This document shows positions 60,239-62,805 of a stretch of 62,805 bases of DNA, piece after piece (position 1 is the first letter of the stretch; every line of letters begins with the position of its first letter). The notes under the pieces were generated by a model that was not told the DNA's origin, did no database searches, and was given only the letters and a program-made list of their open reading frames with translations. The translations under genes were made by a program, and so were the position numbers. The stretch is from Sphingopyxis sp. LC363 (lineage in GTDB: Bacteria; Pseudomonadota; Alphaproteobacteria; Sphingomonadales; Sphingomonadaceae). The stretch covers positions 1 to 62,805 of the forward strand of contig NZ_JNFC01000017.1 of NCBI RefSeq assembly GCF_000756385.1. Direction: 5' to 3'.

Positions 60239-60686
60239 ATTGATGCGCTGGCCGTTGGGTATTCTCCAGCGGGCACACCTCCGGGAAGCAGCGGAAGCGC
60301 CTTCCCTGCTCCGCTGAAAACATTCGCTGTTATGCCAAGGTGCTTCCCTGTTTCGGGCGGGCCAATTCCCTGTTTTCGGCGGCAGGGAATTCCGCTCAAA
60401 AAGCCCAGAATTCTGCGCCTCTCACCCGACCATAATTCCGCAAAACTCGCCCGAATCGCAAGACTTCCCTGTAAATCGTCATTTATCAGGGAAATCGAAG
60501 CGAGACCGGAGCTGTCCGGACTGCGTCGCGCACCATCATCGCCGTTTGTGGCGTATCTTCAGTAGCTTGGCCAGAGGCGGGGAGAGAAAGCCCCGGCACC
60601 CCCTACAAGGGCGGGTGCGCGCAGAACGACGCCGCGGTGCCAAGGCGTAAACCCCGCCTGCGCATGATCGCGTCAAGCGTCTCGGT
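60239..60686. other. Non-coding accessory stretch with TTCCCTG cluster
   Basis: 448 bp without a supported gene. Six copies of TTCCCTG or its complement CAGGGAA occur within 60302-60493 (60302, 60344, 60366, 60465 forward; 60383, 60487 reverse), two of them as opposed pairs. A hairpin GCACCC ... GGGTGC lies near 60597-60621. The region looks like an end or regulatory site of a lost mobile element. Confidence 0.5.
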
Positions 60687-60761
60687 TTAGGCGGCGCGCG
60701 CGATGGTCGCGACGCACTCCGCGCCAGCGGCGCTGCCGATGAAAGCGCGACGGCCCAGCAT
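60687..60761 (-). pseudogene. Truncated Tat-signal-like ORF after the FGE-like gene
   Basis: A 24-codon frame MLGRRAFIGSAAGAECVATI ending ARAA-stop starts with an ATG that overlaps the preceding TGA (TGATG), so it would be translationally coupled. RRAFIGSAAGA looks like the beginning of a twin-arginine signal, but the protein stops at once. It may be the stump of a second operon gene, cut by the event that brought in the left-hand accessory DNA. Confidence 0.4.
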
Positions 60762-61780
60762 CAGCCCCCCGGCGCCTGATCGTAGACGAGGCGGAAGCCG
60801 ACGTTGCTCGTGCCGAGCCCGGGATCACGGCCCTGCCGCGAGGCCGGGCGATAACGCTGGCAATAATTGGGGGCGCAAAGATAGCTGCCACCCTTGACGG
60901 TGCGCGACGGCATGCCTGGGTTCAGCGGGTCATAGGCGTTGTTTTCGCTTGGGCCCCTGGGATTGTCCGTCTCGTCCGGGTTATGACCCGGCTTGAAAAA
61001 GTCCGACGTCACTTCCCAGACGTTGCCGACCATGTCGTAGAGCCCGTTGGCATTGGGCTTGTAGCAGCCGACCGGCGACACGCCCTTGAAGCCGTCGCTT
61101 GTCGCATTGTAGTTCGGGAAGGCGCCCTGCCAGCTGTTCGCTTCTTCAGGCTGGACGTTTTTCGACCGCTGCCCGGCGCTCGCCGCATATTCCCATTCGG
61201 CCTCGGTCGGAATCCGCCCGCCCGCCCATTTGGCATAAGCGACCATATCGTCCCACGCCAAGTGCACGACGGGTTCGTTGGCGACCTGGTCGGCACCGGT
61301 CGGACCATAGGGCTTTTTCCAGTTGGCCCCCGGAACATATTTCCACCAGTCGGCATAGTTGTTCGACGGAAAGTCGGGCGGGGTGAACACTGCCGACCCG
61401 GCCTTCAGCATATCGGCCGGAATCTGCTCGACGGGCACCTGAAACTGCTTCGGATCGACGGGCTTTTCGGCGACGGTGACATAGCCGGTCGCCTTCACGA
61501 ACGCGGCGAACTGGCGGTTCGTCACTTCATGCGGATCGATCCAGAAGCCCGCGACCGTCGTCTTCCGCACGGGGCCTTCCTCGGCATAGACGTCGTCCTC
61601 GCCCATTTCGAAGGTGCCGCCGGCAAGCTTGACCGGCGTGTCGGCAATGCCCGGGCATTTGCGCGGCGCAGCGGCAGCGACCCGATTGTCTTCGGACTCG
61701 CTCTCGCTGCATGCGGATGCCGCGAGGAGGATGCCGGCGCCCACGACGGGCGCGAAGAAAAACAGGGGCGAGCGGGTCAT
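60761..61780 (-). CDS. Formylglycine-generating-enzyme-like lipoprotein (SUMF1 family)
   Basis: 339 residues. ATG 61780 has AGGAGAAG upstream and opens a lipoprotein signal ending LLAASAC. The FGE/SUMF1 domain follows (FEMGEDDVYAEEGPVRKTTVAGFWIDPHEVTNRQFAAFV; HLAWDDMVAYAKWAGGRIPTEAEWEYAA; GLYDMVGNVWEVTSD; VKGGSYLCAPNYCQRYRPASR). The active-site Cys-x4-Cys pair of copper-dependent FGE is kept. FGE converts a sulfatase Cys to formylglycine; here it is membrane-anchored outside the cytoplasm, and no sulfatase is visible nearby, so the partner is unknown. Confidence 0.92.
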   Translation of the reverse strand: MTRSPLFFFAPVVGAGILLAASACSESESEDNRVAAAAPRKCPGIADTPVKLAGGTFEMGEDDVYAEEGPVRKTTVAGFWIDPHEVTNRQFAAFVKATGYVTVAEKPVDPKQFQVPVEQIPADMLKAGSAVFTPPDFPSNNYADWWKYVPGANWKKPYGPTGADQVANEPVVHLAWDDMVAYAKWAGGRIPTEAEWEYAASAGQRSKNVQPEEANSWQGAFPNYNATSDGFKGVSPVGCYKPNANGLYDMVGNVWEVTSDFFKPGHNPDETDNPRGPSENNAYDPLNPGMPSRTVKGGSYLCAPNYCQRYRPASRQGRDPGLGTSNVGFRLVYDQAPGG

Positions 61781-62095
61781 GATCTTCTCCTGAGGCACCT
61801 TGGCATTGCCACCACAACCGGGGCTGAACGCCTTCGCGGCCAAGGTCAATGGGCGAGCGCGGGCGCTGCGCCAGCGGTCCGCTCGACCCGTACATGGCCG
61901 GTCACGACGAGCAACCAGCCGCTGCGCGCGGGCAAGGAGCGTTCATGACGGCGGCACCTAACAGCAGTCCCGAACCGCATCTTTGCCGACGATGGAACCG
62001 GAAGCCGGCAATTCCTGAAATCAAGCTTTTATCAACGCAGAGGCTGCTGAAGTGCGCCCCAAGTCGTTCATCAAATCTGATAATGGAAGATTCTC
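61781..62095. other. Intergenic region between FGE-like gene and tRNA-Met
   Basis: 315 bp with no supported gene. It holds the promoter of the FGE-like gene; frames crossing it have no family resemblance. No direct repeat of the tRNA-Met end was found by eye that would mark an integration site. Confidence 0.55.
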
Positions 62096-62172
62096 TGGTA
62101 GCGGAGGAGGGACTCGAACCCCCGACACGCGGATTATGATTCCGCTGCTCTAACCTGCTGAGCTACTCCGCC
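62096..62172 (-). tRNA. tRNA-Met (CAU)
   Basis: 77 nt on the minus strand: acceptor GGCGGAG paired with CTCCGCT (terminal G-U), D-arm GCTCAGCAGGTTAGAGC, anticodon arm GCGGA-ATCATAA-TCCGC with anticodon CAU, T-arm GGGGGTTCGAGTCCCTC and encoded CCA. The sequence fits elongator tRNA-Met better than tRNA-Ile2 (lysidine type), but CAU alone cannot separate them. It bounds the accessory interval on the right. Confidence 0.92.
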
Positions 62173-62233
62173 CCGTAAGGCCGCCGCATCGGGCGAGCCG
62201 CGCCTATAGGCAGGCTCGTCGCGCCGGTCAATA

Positions 62234-62743
62234 TCATCTGCGCATGGCCCGAAAACTGCGCGCGAAGGCGGGCTCCCACGGGCCGCCGCGGTAGTGATAC
62301 GCCGCGAGTCCGGTGATCGTAAGCGCGCGCGGACGGAAATCGGACGCCAGCTTCGCGAGCAGCGCGCGCGCCTTGGCTGCGGCGACCTTGTTCTGCACGG
62401 TGATGTGGAGCCGCGGCACCCCCCGGTCCTGTGCGGTCAGCATGTCCGCGAAATGGTCGGCGATACGCGCGCGGACCGTGAGCAATTCGGGGCTCTCGAT
62501 GCGGAAGGCGACGCCCCGCCCCAGCGAATAGACTTCGCGCAGCGTCGCGGCGGGCGGCGGCGTGTCGGCGGCGATCCGGCGGAACAGGCGGCCGAGTTCG
62601 TCGAGGCACGACGGCGGCAGCTGGTGAAAGAGCGTGATATGCGCCGCGAGATAATTGCGTTCGGGCGGGAAGTGCGCAGCGCGCAGCGCGTCGAAAAAGC
62701 GCTGGTCCGCCGCACCCATCGTCGCGGTCGCGATGATGGGCAC
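62234..62743 (-). CDS. 2'-5' RNA ligase family protein (2H phosphoesterase)
   Basis: 169 residues. The two HxT motifs of the 2H phosphoesterase fold are present, AAHITLFHQLP and RLHITVQNKV, with LGRGVAFRIESPEL between. The family includes LigT/ThpR, which act on 2',3'-cyclic or 2'-5' RNA ends. The start at 62743 (MPIIATATMGAADQRFF) is plausible. It is transcribed toward tRNA-Met. Confidence 0.88.
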   Translation of the reverse strand: MPIIATATMGAADQRFFDALRAAHFPPERNYLAAHITLFHQLPPSCLDELGRLFRRIAADTPPPAATLREVYSLGRGVAFRIESPELLTVRARIADHFADMLTAQDRGVPRLHITVQNKVAAAKARALLAKLASDFRPRALTITGLAAYHYRGGPWEPAFARSFRAMRR

Positions 62744-62805
62744 GGCGCCAGTGGTCCGGTCGGGAGGGGGGAGGTCCGGGCCATCTGCTTCGAGAGGGGA
62801 TGGGC

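Noticed and set aside
60332..60565. 77-codon plus-strand frame in the TTCCCTG region
   Set aside because: No ribosome site, no family resemblance, and it crosses the short inverted words; treated as non-coding.
58056..62172. A complete integrated element bounded by tRNA-Leu and tRNA-Met
   Set aside because: No integrase gene and no direct repeat of either tRNA 3' end was seen, so only an accessory interval with relics is claimed.

Overview
The window looks like chromosomal DNA from an alphaproteobacterium of the order Sphingomonadales, probably Sphingopyxis or a close relative. This rests on the high GC content, on markers such as a GapR/DUF2312 protein, a DUF1244 protein and the F1-ATPase zeta inhibitor, on the gene style (many GTG/TTG starts, many 1-11 nt gene overlaps) and on the complete Tol-Pal and type II secretion loci. 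Genus is inference only.

Layout. 1-2.7 kb: an NsrR-like Rrf2 regulator divergent from two globins (nitric-oxide stress), a palindromic repeat and a bidirectional terminator, then GrxD, BolA and the ATPase zeta subunit. 2.9-18.9 kb: a five-gene plus-strand locus joining a periplasmic TPR-CHAT protease-like protein, a CHASE2-class III nucleotide cyclase, an unrecognised exported protein, a two-partner-secretion transporter (TpsB) and a ~2,580-residue glycine-rich exoprotein (TpsA). 18.9-22.2 kb: cysS, a 2-hydroxyacid dehydrogenase and a metallophosphoesterase. 22.2-27.5 kb: a minus-strand redox operon with three unusual proteins: an FAD/NAD(P)-cNMP-cNMP-four-cluster ferredoxin fusion, a membrane b-type cytochrome-like protein, and an FHA-TM-decaheme cytochrome c. 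27.7-36.3 kb: bpt, a palindromic repeat, pyk and small conserved genes, yebC, then ruvC, ruvA and ruvB with other genes between them. 36.4-40.9 kb: ybgC-tolQRAB-pal. 40.9-53.1 kb: a minus-strand type II secretion operon gspC-D-E-F-G-H-I-J-K-L-M-N-O. 53.2-57.9 kb: a hairpin cluster, a TonB-dependent receptor and a surface lipoprotein behind a run of PhoB-box-like half-sites. 58.0-62.2 kb: an accessory interval between tRNA-Leu(GAG) and tRNA-Met(CAU) with decayed DNA methyltransferase and sigma-factor pieces, an XRE regulator divergent from a PD-(D/E)XK-like protein, and a formylglycine-generating-enzyme-like lipoprotein. It ends with a 2'-5' RNA ligase family gene.

The most interesting signal is not a gene. 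Two ~260-bp elements (10841-11098 and 44016-44283) fill operon-internal gaps, one between tpsB and tpsA and one between gspK and gspL, both in sense orientation. Their 202-nt cores align without net gaps. They differ at many positions, but changes in paired positions are compensated within each copy: at least 16 double-compensatory changes over four helices, plus a long terminal helix in each. This is the signature of a conserved folded RNA (or DNA) that I cannot assign to a known family. The CHAT-CHASE2-TPS locus and the CNB/FHA redox operon are the next strongest candidates for little-described biology; a shared cyclic-nucleotide theme (cyclase, phosphoesterase, two cNMP domains) is suggestive but unproven.
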